64,000 nucleotides of DNA from Cladosporium sp. IMV 00045. Its lineage: Eukaryota; Ascomycota; Dothideomycetes; Cladosporiales; Cladosporiaceae. This document shows positions 9,284 through 20,888 of the stretch, piece after piece (the first letter of the stretch is position 1; the number at the start of each line of letters is the position of its first letter). Under the pieces are notes generated by a model, which worked only from the letters and a program-made list of their open reading frames with translations, ran no database searches and was not told the DNA's origin. The stretch covers positions 1 through 64,000 of the forward strand of contig MSJI02000560.1 of assembly GCA_001931905.2 (NCBI GenBank), in the 5' to 3' direction. Position numbers and translations under genes: made by a program.

Positions 9284-12177
9284 GTGTGGCTTCTTTTTTT
9301 GCTGTTTTTTTTGGTCACCATTTCCCTTGATCATCACTCTTGGGCCGCAGCAACCCCTTTTTATCATTTTTATTTGTTGGATTGATGGAGCATCGCAATG
9401 CCTCACCCCTCGTCAAATAAAAACCCCAAAAGCTTGCGGTTGTGGTTCTGTAGATCATCATTGTTGTGCTGCTCTCTCCTGGTCGCTCCAGCGCAGCCGG
9501 ACTTGGGCGTTGTGAGCCACGAAGAGACACTTCTGCCCTGCCTTCGCACCATAATCCACCCAAGACACTCCTCTGCCATGACCGGATCCAGCGTGATCGC
9601 AGTGTGCTTGTATCAACCGCGTTTACGACCACACCCATCAGTCGGTGGACGCCCCTCGAAAGCAGCTCTTGAAGAGACACAACAACAAGCGGCCGCGAGC
9701 GAAGCAAACGCGCCAGTTCGCGTCCAAAACACGACCACACAGCATGCGAACGCCTTCACATTACGATTGGTCTACTATCCGACGCGAAAACGTGGCTGTC
9801 GCATGGTTCACAGCAATGGGAAAGGGAAAGGAGCAGGAGGAAGCTGGGACAGAGCGCGGCTTTGGATACAGCAGTACAAGAGGATGCCGTGCATGGTACA
9901 AGGACAATGGCGCAAGTGGACCTGGCGCATGAGAAAGCACGTACAGACAATGACAACCGTGAAGACCTTCAGATAGAGTGCATTCCGTAGAGTCATGTAG
10001 CCCTGCAACAGAGAGCATCAAGTCACAACAACTTCCAAAACACCGCCTCACCCAAAGTCGTGAGATTGCCCGCGACAAGCACTCCAAAAACAAACATGGA
10101 CTGACTTCGCAATGAGAAGCACGACACTGAGGAGCACGAACAGATTGAGAGGCAATGCAGTTGATTGAGACATATCTAGCTACAAGACACGAGAAGACAT
10201 GCGAAAACATCACAAATGCAAGATGGAGGGCTGTACCCTTGTTCTGATGCACCCTTGGACAATCGGGAAAAATGTCACGAAGGAAAAACACGCAGCAAGG
10301 GCTCCAACCCCATTGCGACCGGACAGTACCAAAGGCTCTGCCGGCCACGAGGTCGGATTTGATCTCCCCCCCTTTTACCCTCCGATGTACCATGGGGTGC
10401 ACCGGTAGGGTGTATGGGTGGGGTAGTGGCAGAGGCAAGGCAACAAAAGAAAGACAAAAGAAAAAACAAAAGAAAGACAAAAGAAATGTACAAACGAAAG
10501 TGGAGAGAAGAAGAGAAGAAGAGAAAGGAAGAAGCAGGAAGGAAAGCGGGCTTAAATATCCCACAGGACCACGCTAAGGCGCTAAGTGAGTGAGGCAGCT
10601 ACGACAGGTAAATCAGGCACCTACGCGTGCTGGTTGAGGGCCTTGCGTCACAGTCGTACCATCTGTGAGCTTCTAGCAGGTTCGAATGCAATGAGGGAAG
10701 GAGCGGCTTTGGTCCGCGAGGGTCCAAGGTCGCCGTATGGGACAGGTTCAACAAGACATCCAACACGGTGATCTGGTTTCGAGGGAAAGGCGAGCTTCTT
10801 GCAGACGGCAGGTCACGTAGATACATGCTACAAGTTTGAGAAGAACGCATTGATTGTGCAGAGGTTCAACACAGCTTGCACGGATGCGAAACGTGTGCAC
10901 GCTGCTCTCAACTTTCCATCTAGCCACGTTCCGTCGCTCACTTTGCTGTGGCCTGCATTCTTATCCATCCCTGGCCGTCATACTCTTCTCTCGCGTTGAC
11001 TCTGCATCCATGATCATGTCAAGGTTGAATTTCTGTTGGCATTGCGTTGCTAAAAGTGCGCTTCCAGCCGCAGTGGCCGACGCGAAAGGAGAACTAGTCC
11101 GTTCGATTCAAGAGGCTTGGGCCGGAGGGCAGACGCGTGGATGGCTGGTGGAGCACTGCTGTACATCAGAAGGATTGTAACGATTTGCACTCACTCTGAG
11201 AAGCATTGGAAGAGTGTGCAGGCTCTGAGGTGTCTGGTAGAGTCAGCAGCAATCGCTGACGACAGCGCAAGTCGCGACAACATTGAGCATCGTTCACCCT
11301 TTCGATCTGGCGGAAAATGCTAAATCAATTGAAGATTCAGACAGTTGCTGCATTGATGTATTTGATGTATTTGGTTTCTTTGGCGGAAGCCCGAGGAGCA
11401 TTTGCTTGGATAAGAACCACGAGCAAAGATGCATGCACCATTGAGACAAAGAAGCTGAGGCACCGAAGTAGAGAGAAAGGATATTCATGGTAATCCAGGA
11501 GGTTTCTCACAGTTCGAAGCTCCTGCCTTCGCACATCTGACCAAAATGATGCCTCGTTCAGCAATGGAAAGATAATATGCCTTGGTGAGGCTTCATTTTA
11601 CCTCGTTCGACCGAAGGCTTGACGCGATGCAAAGCCGCGAATTTGGCGATTTTCGGGCGGAAAGTTCAACAGGATGTCTTCTTCAATACTTTGAGCAGAT
11701 TCAACATGATCAAAGTCAATTGCAACAACAAATGTAACCTCATTGACATACCAACACTCTCACGGTCAACGAGGTGTGGTTGGATTTGAGTATAGCCCCA
11801 GAGTTAGCCGTTGGCGCTGCTGACTGGCTCTGTCGATCTCATCCTTCGCTTGGCAAAGCAAAGCGGGCGCCTTTTGCTGCCTTGTGCGTTTATGCGCGCG
11901 TCTCTGATGATGATGATTCTTTGCATTGCCCACCACAAACATCGAATTGCAGCGATATCGTTCAAATCCTAGCCAAATCGCGTCAAAGTCGACCGAGGAG
12001 CTGAACTTCACTTCGCAATCGTGCCGGCGTGCGATATATCTCGACCAGCCTGTCCGGCATCGTCATACTCTGACACCGCGCGCGCGACGGCGAGACGGTG
12101 CCTACGCCCGCCGACTTTGTGAGCCCGACCTCGCCGACTACCGACTATCCCCACCAGCCACAGCGTGCACAACGACC
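9284..12177. other. Gene-poor region upstream of the Zn2Cys6 regulator
   Basis: Nearly 2.9 kb with no ORF I would support. A purine-rich run around 10440-10540 opens a 267-codon frame on the opposite strand, but its Leu/Phe/Ser-rich translation simply mirrors the low complexity. The last few hundred bases should contain the regulator's promoter and leader. Confidence 0.45.
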
Positions 12178-14816
12178 ATGTCTGGCCGACCAGAGAGTGT
12201 TCTTGACCCTGCTCTTGGGGGAGCGCCTTCAGCGTCAGCGACAGCACAACCGCCCGTTGGCTCGGGCATGCCCTATTACCAGTATGGGCACGCACCTATC
12301 GCCCCCTCTCCTGCGGGAGATTCAGCGTTTCAGCAGCCAACTCAAATGCCTGCCGCCACCGCACATTATGCACAGCCGCCGGCGGATCACGGTGCACAAC
12401 CACACGAAGACCCCAAACGCCCGAGAGCCTGCGATTCTTGTCGCAATTTGAAGGTCAAGTGTGAGCTGCCTGAAGATCGACCGGACCTGCCCTGCAGGCG
12501 CTGTGCAAAGACCGGCAGAGAGTGCCATATCACGCCACCTACGAGAAAGCGTCAGAAGAAAGAGGCCAGTCGTGTTGCTGAGCTCGAAAAGCGACTGGAA
12601 GAGTTGACTTCCACGGTCAACGCCCAAGCGAACACGCGGCTGAGTCAGTACGCGTCTCCTTCTGACCAGACCCTCGAACGCGGTCCAGAGGGCCCTTACG
12701 GCAGACATAGTGTCAGTTCTCTCCAGTCGCACAGCACTCCAGCAGATTTCAGTGCATCTCATGATGGGCCACCCTCCCTCAAACGCCGGCGAACAGACGA
12801 CTCTCCGTTTACGGCTAATCAGCATCTTCCGTACAGCAATGGGAGCCCTTCTACCACGACCGCACAAAACTCTGCGACCGAGGAAGCCTCAAGCATCGAG
12901 CTGTCATGGGCCACAGCAAGCGACATCACACGTTTCCTGCATCACACCACACCTCAGCGGTTTGTACAACGGATCAACGAACTCATTCCTCCCGAAAGGG
13001 CGCCGGATCTTCTGAGACGCTACAACACTGAAATGGCTCCGCACCTCCCGGCTGTAATTTTCCCACCGGAGATGACAGCAGCTCAGCTCTTCAAGGAGAA
13101 GCCTCTTCTGTACCTTTCCGTCCTCGGTGCCGCATCATTTGGACATGCTGAACAGGAGATATCGCGCACCGCCGTGCGTGAAGCCATTGGGACAATTGCC
13201 GACTGTGCTGTTCGCAACGGCGCCAAGTCTATGGAGCTGATACAATCCATGCAAGTCATCGCGCTTTGGTACAAGCCTCCGGAGCAAGCCGAGCAAACAA
13301 ACTTCTACCAGATCATCAACATAGCTGCAACCATGGTGTACGACCTGGGGCTCAACCAGCGTTTCAACCTCGCAAAGGCAAGACGTGGTTTGATGGGTCC
13401 AGCGAAAGACGTTGCGCCAAACATGGGTATCAAGATGGCGCCTGTGAATTCGGATGAGCTGGAGTCTAGACGTGCATTGCTTGGCTGCTACTATCTGTGT
13501 GCAAGGTATGTGGAAAGATTCAGAAGGTTCCATGTGGAGATAGCTAACTCATTTCTAGTGCTGCAATGGTCTTGCGCCGCCCGATCCGATTCGACTGGAC
13601 AAAGTACACCGAAGATTGCATTGAAGAACTCATGAACAACCCAGACGCCGCACCAACCGACAAACTGCTTTGCCAGCATGTCAAATTGCAGCGAATATGC
13701 GAGGAAGTCGGTCAGCAATTCCGCATGCATGACCCTTCGGCTACCATCAGCCTGGACGACGCCCAAGTCGCGTATAACGTGCGCCACTTCGAGAACGAGC
13801 TCAAGCGATGGAAGGAAGATATTCCAAGCGACTGTCGGACCCCTGGACTGATGTTTTTCGAACACGTCTGCAGCTTGTACGCCCACGAGATTGTGCTTCA
13901 CCTCAACCACAACGTTGACGACTTTAAGATGCCGTTTAACGAGGAGAGCTTGAGGAACGTGAATGCTGGTTTCGGCAAGCTCACACAGAACCAGATGAAC
14001 TCCCTGCAAGCATGCGTCAAAGCAGCACACGGCATCTTGGAGTCGATGCTCAACTTCGATGGCAAAACGATCACCGCCCTGCCGATGCTACTGTATTTTG
14101 TCCGCTGCGTGTACGCCGTGGTTATTCTCATCAAGATGCACGTTGCGGTTTGTATCCCAAACTCTGAGCTGGGCAAGCTCTTCCAAGCAGAAGATCTCAG
14201 AGTCGAATACTACTTGAACGGTCTGATAGATCACATCAGCACGGTCGCCCGACAGCGTTCAATCAGACCAAACAAGGTCATCAGGATCTTGAAAGTGTTG
14301 AGGGATTGGTTCGAAGAGAAGCACAAGAAAGGCATCACTGCTCGGCAAGACGGCGACGCGTCAGCACAAGCACAGCAAGACGAATCAAGACATGGACTTG
14401 ACGGAGCTCAGACAGGCCTTCAAATGCTGTCGCAGGTAGCCACCGGACAACAGGCGCAGCACAACCAAGTCTCCTCGGAATGGGGCTACGACCGCTCCCA
14501 AAGCATGCCGTATGGCCCTAGGTACAGCAACGCCCCACAACCGAACAGTGGATACCAAGCCCAGGACGACAACACTTTCAATATGCAGAATTACGGAGGA
14601 GGCTTCGGTGGCATGCAGGACCCGAATCTCTCGCAAGACTACGGATGGGGAGACCTTGGCGTGCAGCAAGCGATGGATATCGCTCTCGGCGACATGAATG
14701 GATTGCAAGGCGGCGGTCTTGACAATTGGCTTCTCGGTGGCGATAGCATGATGCCGTTCGTGTCTTACGATGCGACGACTCCCGCTCCATCGACGATGCC
14801 CTCCAACCGCTATTAG
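12178..14816 (+). CDS. Zn(II)2Cys6 fungal transcription factor
   Basis: Two exons (12178-13505, 13559-14816) with a 53-nt GT-AG intron encode about 861 residues. The start MSGRPESVLDP is preceded by aacgaccATG; the open frame continues upstream but looks like leader. Residues about 82-112 carry the zinc cluster CDSCRNLKVKCELPEDRPDLPCRRCAKTGREC (six cysteines with the expected spacing, shown only to identify it), followed by a basic KRQKK and a short coiled-coil (VAELEKRLEELTSTV) for dimerisation. A Ser/Pro-rich linker leads into a fungal-specific middle homology domain (AAQLFKEKPLLYLSVLGAASF, MVYDLGLNQRF, RRALLGCYYLCA). The tail is Gln/Gly/Asn-rich and could activate transcription. Target genes are unknown; the immediate neighbours do not identify a pathway. 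Confidence 0.92.
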
Positions 14817-15100
14817 GCCCGTTGCACTGGGGTTTACTGTGAAAGGACTTTGGGAGCAAAATTGTTAATGATCACGAATTACGAAAATTGAGCGTTTGTT
14901 GGTTCTGGAATCAAGGGGAGGAGCCTTATTGATCACGTTGGAAAGGAACGCGTGAAAGGCGGCGGAATACCCTTGAATAAGAAAGTCTTTTTGTACACTA
15001 ATAATGCAAACATAATCATGTCTTCTATCTTACAATCCTCACTTCCCCCAAAGTAGTTAGTATACATTGTCCCCTTGGACATCTCCCTCCAATGGTTGAT
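14817..15100. other. Short convergent intergenic region
   Basis: The 3' ends of the regulator and of the Cyt4-like gene face each other here. AT-rich sequence near 14995-15020 could serve polyadenylation on either strand; no gene is seen. Confidence 0.4.
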
Positions 15101-18100
15101 CTACTCAAACCTCGAAACCAACCTGAAAGGCTTCAAAAGAGGCATCCTAGCGAACACATTGACCGACTCAAGCGTGCACTCCCACGAATCGCCGGCCTGG
15201 GGCTCCGGCATCCCCGCCGCCTTTTCCGGCGGCAACATTTCGCAGGGCATGTTGATGTCCTCGATGATGGCGTAGACGTTCTGCTTCATGGCCCAGGGCT
15301 TGCTGGGCAGGTAGACGCGGCACGTCTCGAAGGGCAGCTTGGCCTCGCCGTAGTGGTGCGCGCGGAACAGCAGCATGTTCTGCCAGAAGGCCTCGGCGTA
15401 GTTCTTGGCGCGCGTGATCATGCCTTCGCGCGGGTGCAGGCCCGTCATGATCGTTTGCAGGTTGCTCGCGCTGAAGGGGAGGAAGTCGCGGTTGGGCGTC
15501 GCGCCGGAGAGGGTCGCGCCGGATGTGATGAGGGATTTGCCGGTGCGCGCTTCTTCGCGCAGAGCGGCTTCGATTTGCCAGTGGAGGATCATGTCGCCGT
15601 AGCGGCGGAGGGGGGAGGTGACTTTGCCGTATGAGCTGAGGCCGAGCAGTTTGTGGGCTAGTGGTTTGGTGCTGAGCGTGACGGAGCCCATGTTGCGGAT
15701 GTAGTCGATGCCAACGTGCATGGGCATCTCGCCGTTGTTCTTTTGAATGGCAGGAAGGCAGACGTCGTTGTAGAAGGCCTTTGGATCGGTCTGATCGGGT
15801 TTGGGCACGGAACCGCGGTAGATTGTAGGGATCGCGCGCTCTGCACACCAAGCCGTGGAAACCTCGCAGGCGAGAAGCATCATCTCGCGGACGAGGATGT
15901 CCATGTTGTGGCCGGCGGCGAACCAGTTGATCAGTGGACGGGTCCGCATTCTGATGACTGGATCACCCTTGACGGTACGAGATCCCTTGCGGTAGGGATG
16001 GTCCCAGGCTAAGCCTGGGTAGCGCCAATTCTGCCACACGCTGGTCTCAGGCTTGTGGGAGTCGAAGAAGACACCGCCGGCCGCCTTTCGCAAGTCTTGC
16101 CGCTTTTCTGCAAGCCTTTGGAACATTTTGAGATCCTCGATGTTTGCAGCGGTCATATTGGGGATGGCGCTCGGCCTCTCCTTCGCCGGAGGGTGTCTAC
16201 CTCCTACCAGGAGTTCAATCTTCTCGGTGGAGTCCCGCTTTAGGCCAGCCAATTGATTGACTTCGTCGGGCGTTATCCTGTGGACATTCCTGATTGTGCC
16301 TGCCCTGATTTTGTTCTCCAGAATTTGTCCCTTTTTATTTAGCCTCGCAGAGAAGGTGAGACATGGTCGGTTTTTCGCGAGAGAGAAGTGGCGCTGAGTG
16401 GACCAGCGAGGGAGCATCATATACGTGCGCTCTGGGTTATAGATGGTCTCGCCCATATGACGAGCCATCTTAGCCAGAGGATGATTGCGGTCAAAGAACG
16501 CTGTGGGATTGGCGATGTGAACGTGTATCCACCACTCCGGCTTGTCGCTGTCCTCATGGTTTGCTCTTTCCACCGAAATGCCGTCGTCGATCTCCTGGGC
16601 TCCCGCATCATCAATACAGTACACTGGCAAGTCTCCCCAGTCGTGGCGAATGTCTGCCATGGAGTCGGAGAAACCAGGGTTACTCTCCATGTCGATGATG
16701 CCGTTCATGAGGTTTTGCAGAGGCTTTGAGTGCTGGCTGCTGGGAAGCAGCAGGTGCTGGTCAAATCGAACCCTGTTCTCGTACGGCAGAATCGTACCAA
16801 GTTCTTGGAGGAAGACAAATCCGGTCCATTTATCGAGACCGTGTTCTTCGTATAAACCTGTAGCCTGCAGGATCAACGGCGGAAGAGCATTGATGCGCGG
16901 AAGCCCAAGAAACATGTTGTTACACGCCCATGCTTCCATAAACCGCACCAATTCCTGCTCACCCTCGCTGAACCTGGCCTCTGATTTTATCTCGACGGCG
17001 TCCTGGTCTGGCTTAATCTCACGCTTGACCTTGCTCGGCCCGACACACCCGAACCTGGTAGGCTCGCGGTCTTCACGGCTTTTCAACACAATCTCCTTGG
17101 CTTGTTCAATGAATTTGCTGACGATCGCCGCGCCCTTGCTTCTTTTATGACGCAGGCGCTGTTTGGGATTCATACTGGCCATCGTGGCCAAGTCGTCCTG
17201 CCATTCGCGCATCCACGTGCGTACCTGTTCAACCATGCGCACTTGGTCTTTCGAACGTATTTGAATATATCCGGTGACACGATGAGAACGGCGATCTACG
17301 TTGAAGCCAAAACCAGCATGCATGAGCGCCTTGCGAACGGTGAAAAGCGCCGTCGCCGGCAGTTCGTTACTGGGAGTCCCGAGGAGCTTGGAGGCAGCTG
17401 ACACGAGGCTGCCATACCTCAAATCATGCGGATGTGCGAGAATATCATGTGCGCGATCTAACGTAGAAGCGTGCTTGCGGTAGATTTCCAGACTTTCTCT
17501 GTGGAATTTTACCAGGCGGCTTACCAGAGGCGCGGCCACATGTCGTGGCACTGAGAGATCTTCGACGTAGGCTTCTCTCTGGAGTGCTTCTGGGTCGTCG
17601 AGTTGCTCGTCAGAGGGAAGAAATTCGATGAGCGGCTCGACTAGAGAGGGCGATACCCAACCAGGAAGCAAGTACTGGATCTGGCGCTCTGCAACGTACA
17701 GCCAACGGCCTTGAATGGTGTAAAACAGACTCACGGGTCCGTTTCTCCGAATGTAGACTGCGAGGAGACTGGACCGCTCTGATGAGGGAAATTCAAGCTC
17801 GACCAGATCTCCCATGTATAAAAAGCGAGGATCTGTGGCGTCTTCTTCCAAGTCTTCCGCCTGCGCCCTCGCAAAATGTGCAATGGCTTGTTGCTCGTAG
17901 TCCTGTTCCTCAGATCGCCTTGTGAAACTGTCCTTGTCCACGTCGCTCATTCTTGTGAGATTACCCAAGTCATCGTCGCCGGCATCCTCTTTGAGATCTT
18001 GACTTTTGTACAACCCTTCCAAATCCTTGCCATTCTCTTCTTGCCATCTTCGCAATTTTGCGCGAATGGCACTCGAGGCCTCAGGTGACGTCTCAATCTT

Positions 18101-18511
18101 TTGGGGTGGCGCATCTGCGACTTGCTGTGCAGCATGAGTCTGCCGGGAATGCAATGATGTGTGAAATGTTCGTGCGTGTATTTGTGGCGAATGAGGTGTG
18201 CCGGAGAGCGATATAGGTCTTCTGCGTGTATGTCTCCGGGGATTGATCGCGCCATGATTTCTCTTGAAGGCGAATGCATTCTCTGGCGATGCTAGATTCG
18301 AGGACGGCGTTGTCCAAGTCTCGCCAAGACTCACGTCGTGACAAGGTCCAATGGTGCTGCTAAATGTCGTCCCAGATCGGTCTTGTGAAGAAGCGTTGCG
18401 AGCTCTGGTGATCGTCCTGACTTGACGGCGCGGAGCAGTCAAACGACAGCTCAGGCATACATAAGCCTGGCGGGCAGACTTCTGAGGCCGCGCATTATTG
18501 CGCGACAACAT
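15101..18511 (-). CDS. cyt4: Mitochondrial RNB-family 3'-5' exoribonuclease (Cyt4/Dss1 type)
   Basis: One uninterrupted frame of 1136 residues, close to the size of Neurospora Cyt-4. The N-terminus (MLSRNNARPQKSARQAYVCLSCRL, then several Arg/Ser residues) looks like a mitochondrial targeting sequence. The RNB catalytic core begins near residue 625 with DLPVYCIDDAGAQEIDDGIS, carrying the conserved acidic cluster, followed by WWIHVHIANPTAFF, GETIYNPERTYMMLP, and later TSPLRRYGDMILHWQIEAAL, a motif typical of RNB enzymes. The family degrades and processes mitochondrial RNA; in Neurospora cyt-4 mutants show defects in mitochondrial RNA splicing and turnover. The product is inferred to act in the matrix. 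Confidence 0.93.
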   Translation of the reverse strand: MLSRNNARPQKSARQAYVCLSCRLTAPRRQVRTITRARNASSQDRSGTTFSSTIGPCHDVSLGETWTTPSSNLASPENAFAFKRNHGAINPRRHTRRRPISLSGTPHSPQIHARTFHTSLHSRQTHAAQQVADAPPQKIETSPEASSAIRAKLRRWQEENGKDLEGLYKSQDLKEDAGDDDLGNLTRMSDVDKDSFTRRSEEQDYEQQAIAHFARAQAEDLEEDATDPRFLYMGDLVELEFPSSERSSLLAVYIRRNGPVSLFYTIQGRWLYVAERQIQYLLPGWVSPSLVEPLIEFLPSDEQLDDPEALQREAYVEDLSVPRHVAAPLVSRLVKFHRESLEIYRKHASTLDRAHDILAHPHDLRYGSLVSAASKLLGTPSNELPATALFTVRKALMHAGFGFNVDRRSHRVTGYIQIRSKDQVRMVEQVRTWMREWQDDLATMASMNPKQRLRHKRSKGAAIVSKFIEQAKEIVLKSREDREPTRFGCVGPSKVKREIKPDQDAVEIKSEARFSEGEQELVRFMEAWACNNMFLGLPRINALPPLILQATGLYEEHGLDKWTGFVFLQELGTILPYENRVRFDQHLLLPSSQHSKPLQNLMNGIIDMESNPGFSDSMADIRHDWGDLPVYCIDDAGAQEIDDGISVERANHEDSDKPEWWIHVHIANPTAFFDRNHPLAKMARHMGETIYNPERTYMMLPRWSTQRHFSLAKNRPCLTFSARLNKKGQILENKIRAGTIRNVHRITPDEVNQLAGLKRDSTEKIELLVGGRHPPAKERPSAIPNMTAANIEDLKMFQRLAEKRQDLRKAAGGVFFDSHKPETSVWQNWRYPGLAWDHPYRKGSRTVKGDPVIRMRTRPLINWFAAGHNMDILVREMMLLACEVSTAWCAERAIPTIYRGSVPKPDQTDPKAFYNDVCLPAIQKNNGEMPMHVGIDYIRNMGSVTLSTKPLAHKLLGLSSYGKVTSPLRRYGDMILHWQIEAALREEARTGKSLITSGATLSGATPNRDFLPFSASNLQTIMTGLHPREGMITRAKNYAEAFWQNMLLFRAHHYGEAKLPFETCRVYLPSKPWAMKQNVYAIIEDINMPCEMLPPEKAAGMPEPQAGDSWECTLESVNVFARMPLLKPFRLVSRFE

Positions 18512-19169
18512 GCTCGCTTGATGTGGAATGCAAAGTGAGAATGTCGTGCGAAAGGTGAGAACAGGAGGGCGACTTTTGCCTCCCTCATGGGAAATGTTTC
18601 TGGCTTCCCTGGATCATAGACGATGAAAGTCTCTAGAGAGGTAGGGAGATCGTTCGGATCTCCGACTGGCTGTATAGGTGATGGAGCATACTGCACTGCT
18701 TATCGTAAGGTATTTATCTTTCGCCCAGGGTGATTATTGGACATCAGAAAGTCATGATTCTCAATTTGCTCTATCAGATCATTTCGAACAGGATATAAGC
18801 TTCTCATTTTCTTCCATGAACCGCATCCATCTCCCTCGTGGAAGCTAACGCGGCCGGAACTGGCCAAGGGAACAGAGTCCAAGCTCGCAACGGCCATACC
18901 CGATCACCGCCGCGGTTGTTATAATTCTTCCCTTCATCCCACTGGTCATCTTGTCTTTCCCTTCATACAATCCAATCATCAAGGTACGTCAACAATGCTC
19001 TCATTTCCCCCAGTCCTTCACAGGATGAACAAAAATATAGCATGTATTACCCGAAAGCCTTCGGGCTACAGTAGACAAAACATCAACCCTCTGAACAACC
19101 ATTTTCTCTTCATCACGCGAAAGAAATCACGTCCATGTTCTCGGCTAACAAGATTGGCACAGATATTCC
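18512..19169. other. Divergent intergenic region between cyt4-like gene and MOCS2A gene
   Basis: Contains both promoters. The MOCS2A gene may have a leader beginning after about 18990; small frames at 18995-19255 are probably leader sequence. No specific factor-binding motif is claimed. Confidence 0.4.
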
Positions 19170-19466
19170 ATGATGAGCTCTCAAAAGCCACAGGCTGGCC
19201 ACTTTGTCATCTTGTACTTTGCGTCAGCTTCCTCTTACACCAAGAAGCAGCATGACTTCTTGCCTGCTCCTGTAGCCCTTGCTCAGCTGCCCGATCTCTT
19301 GGAGAAGCAATATCCGGGCATCAAAGAGAAAGTACTTGGAAGCTGTGCTCTGACTGTCAATTTGGATTATGTAGACATTGAGGAAGAGGTCGGCAAAGGA
19401 GATCAAGGCCTTGTGGTACAAGCAGGAGACGAAGTAGCGGTGATTCCTCCTGTGAGCTCAGGTTGA
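19170..19466 (+). CDS. cnxG: Molybdopterin synthase sulfur carrier subunit (MOCS2A/MoaD type)
   Basis: 98 residues beginning MMSSQKPQAGHFVILYFASASSYT. The body matches the small subunit of molybdopterin synthase: YFASASSYT, LEKQYPGIKEKVLGSCALTVN, a negatively charged turn (DYVDIEEEVGKGDQG), and the end GDEVAVIPPVSSG. The ubiquitin-like carrier is activated at its C-terminal glycine as a thiocarboxylate and gives sulfur to precursor Z to form molybdopterin in the cytosol. This copy ends Ser-Gly rather than the Gly-Gly of bacterial MoaD; I believe fungal homologues often do so, but did not verify it. Either of two adjacent ATGs (19170, 19173) may be used. The large subunit is not in this window. 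Confidence 0.92.
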   Translation: MMSSQKPQAGHFVILYFASASSYTKKQHDFLPAPVALAQLPDLLEKQYPGIKEKVLGSCALTVNLDYVDIEEEVGKGDQGLVVQAGDEVAVIPPVSSG

Positions 19467-19825
19467 TTTTTGGAGAGTAACTTCGCGATATCATGAGGAA
19501 TCACAGCACTTGCATGCAGGCACAGTACACGACTTCATCTCGTACCTTACACCTATCTCGCATTATTTTTCCTCAATTGTCTTCTTTCTCCAGTCATTGT
19601 CTGACGTCACGCCGGCTCTCTCCCACACATGCACATGCATGCGTCTCCAATCGCTCTGCGGATGCGCTCTGACTAAACATACATGTACCCAAGCTCCACC
19701 TGTGCCAACCTCGGGAGTCACCTTACATGAGCAATATCGAAGAGGTCTATATACGCATTCCAAAGCCCAAGTGTGAAGATCAGCAACTGAGGACCACAAA
19801 TCACCCACGTCAGTCCATAACAGCC

Positions 19826-20776
19826 ATGTCCGCCCCAACCAAGCAAAGCATAGTCTACAAGACAGTCGGGAAGCTCGAGGTGCCCTTTGACATTTACCTG
19901 CCATCCAACGCAAAGAATGTTCCGATCCTGCTCTGGTTCCATGGAGGAGGTCTTCTCCAGGGGCACCGCCAGAAGATCGCACAGCACATGCTGGACAGTG
20001 TGAACAAGTACGACCACGCCGTCATCTCCGCAGACTACCGCCTAGCACCTCAGGTCGGCGTACAAGACATCTACGAGGACGTTCGCGATTGCATTGCTTT
20101 TATCCGCGACTCAAATGGCCTCGTGAAGCACCTTGGCGACGCAAACGCTGGAGTCCTGGACACGTCTCGCCTCGCAGTTTCCGGTAGCTCAGCAGGCGGA
20201 TATCTCGCTTTCCTCGCAGGCCTCTACATCGAACCCAAGCCTCAAGTCATCCTACCCATCTACCCCATCACCGATCCCTTGGGCACATTCTTCACGACTT
20301 CCCAGCCATGGCCCACCGAGCAAGGTGGCGGAGTCATCCCAGACAAGAAAGTCGGCGACGCCACAGTCCAGCCCTTCCTCGACCGCAACGCAGAGCCAAT
20401 GGCGAACAGTGAAGCCAACAGCAACAGAGGCTTCATGTACAACTACATGCTCGATCGCGCCAATCTTGCGGACCTTCTGCACTTCAACGTCAAGAACGAC
20501 CCTCAGAATGACCCCGAGAATGACAAGTGGCGGATCCAGAAGCAGATCGCGTCCCGCAGGTTGCCACCCGCTTTTGTGATTCACGGCGATGTTGATCGCG
20601 ATGTTGGGATTGAGCAGGCCGATGAAGTCGTGGAAGTAATGAAGAAGGAGGGTCTTCAAGTGGAGTTCGCAAGGCTGGAGGGTGAAGATCATGTGTTTGA
20701 TGTGGACAAGGCTGGTGCGGAGCGTCAGAAAGCAAGGCTCGATGAGATGTACAAGTTTATGCACAAGCATGTTTGA
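19826..20776 (+). CDS. Alpha/beta-hydrolase fold-3 (hormone-sensitive-lipase-like) esterase
   Basis: 316 residues; I take the ATG at 19826 (MSAPTKQSIVY) because the in-frame extension upstream to 19727 looks like leader. Motifs of the HSL family are in order: oxyanion hole WFHGGG near residue 37, DYRLAP near 70, nucleophile elbow GSSAGG near 118, a late acidic residue region (VIHGDVDRDVG near 252), and catalytic His in EGEDHVFD near 290. No signal peptide is seen, so it is probably cytosolic. Such enzymes hydrolyse short acyl esters or modify small molecules; the substrate cannot be told. It runs toward the dihydroxy-acid dehydratase gene on the opposite strand, about 110 bp away. Confidence 0.88.
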   Translation: MSAPTKQSIVYKTVGKLEVPFDIYLPSNAKNVPILLWFHGGGLLQGHRQKIAQHMLDSVNKYDHAVISADYRLAPQVGVQDIYEDVRDCIAFIRDSNGLVKHLGDANAGVLDTSRLAVSGSSAGGYLAFLAGLYIEPKPQVILPIYPITDPLGTFFTTSQPWPTEQGGGVIPDKKVGDATVQPFLDRNAEPMANSEANSNRGFMYNYMLDRANLADLLHFNVKNDPQNDPENDKWRIQKQIASRRLPPAFVIHGDVDRDVGIEQADEVVEVMKKEGLQVEFARLEGEDHVFDVDKAGAERQKARLDEMYKFMHKHV

Positions 20777-20888
20777 GGGAAGGTAGCTGAGTGGTCACGT
20801 TAAAATACCAAATGCAATATGAACGTCACAGCCATAGCTGCAGCAATAAAACTTTTCCAACCTACAATAACCAACGTACATACTACAA

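Noticed and set aside
9761..10564. 267-codon minus-strand ORF with hydrophobic start
   Set aside because: Leu/Phe/Ser-rich translation of a purine-rich low-complexity tract; no domain.
10660..10700. GGTTCGAATGC as a tRNA B-box
   Set aside because: No T-stem pairing and no A-box at a proper distance upstream.
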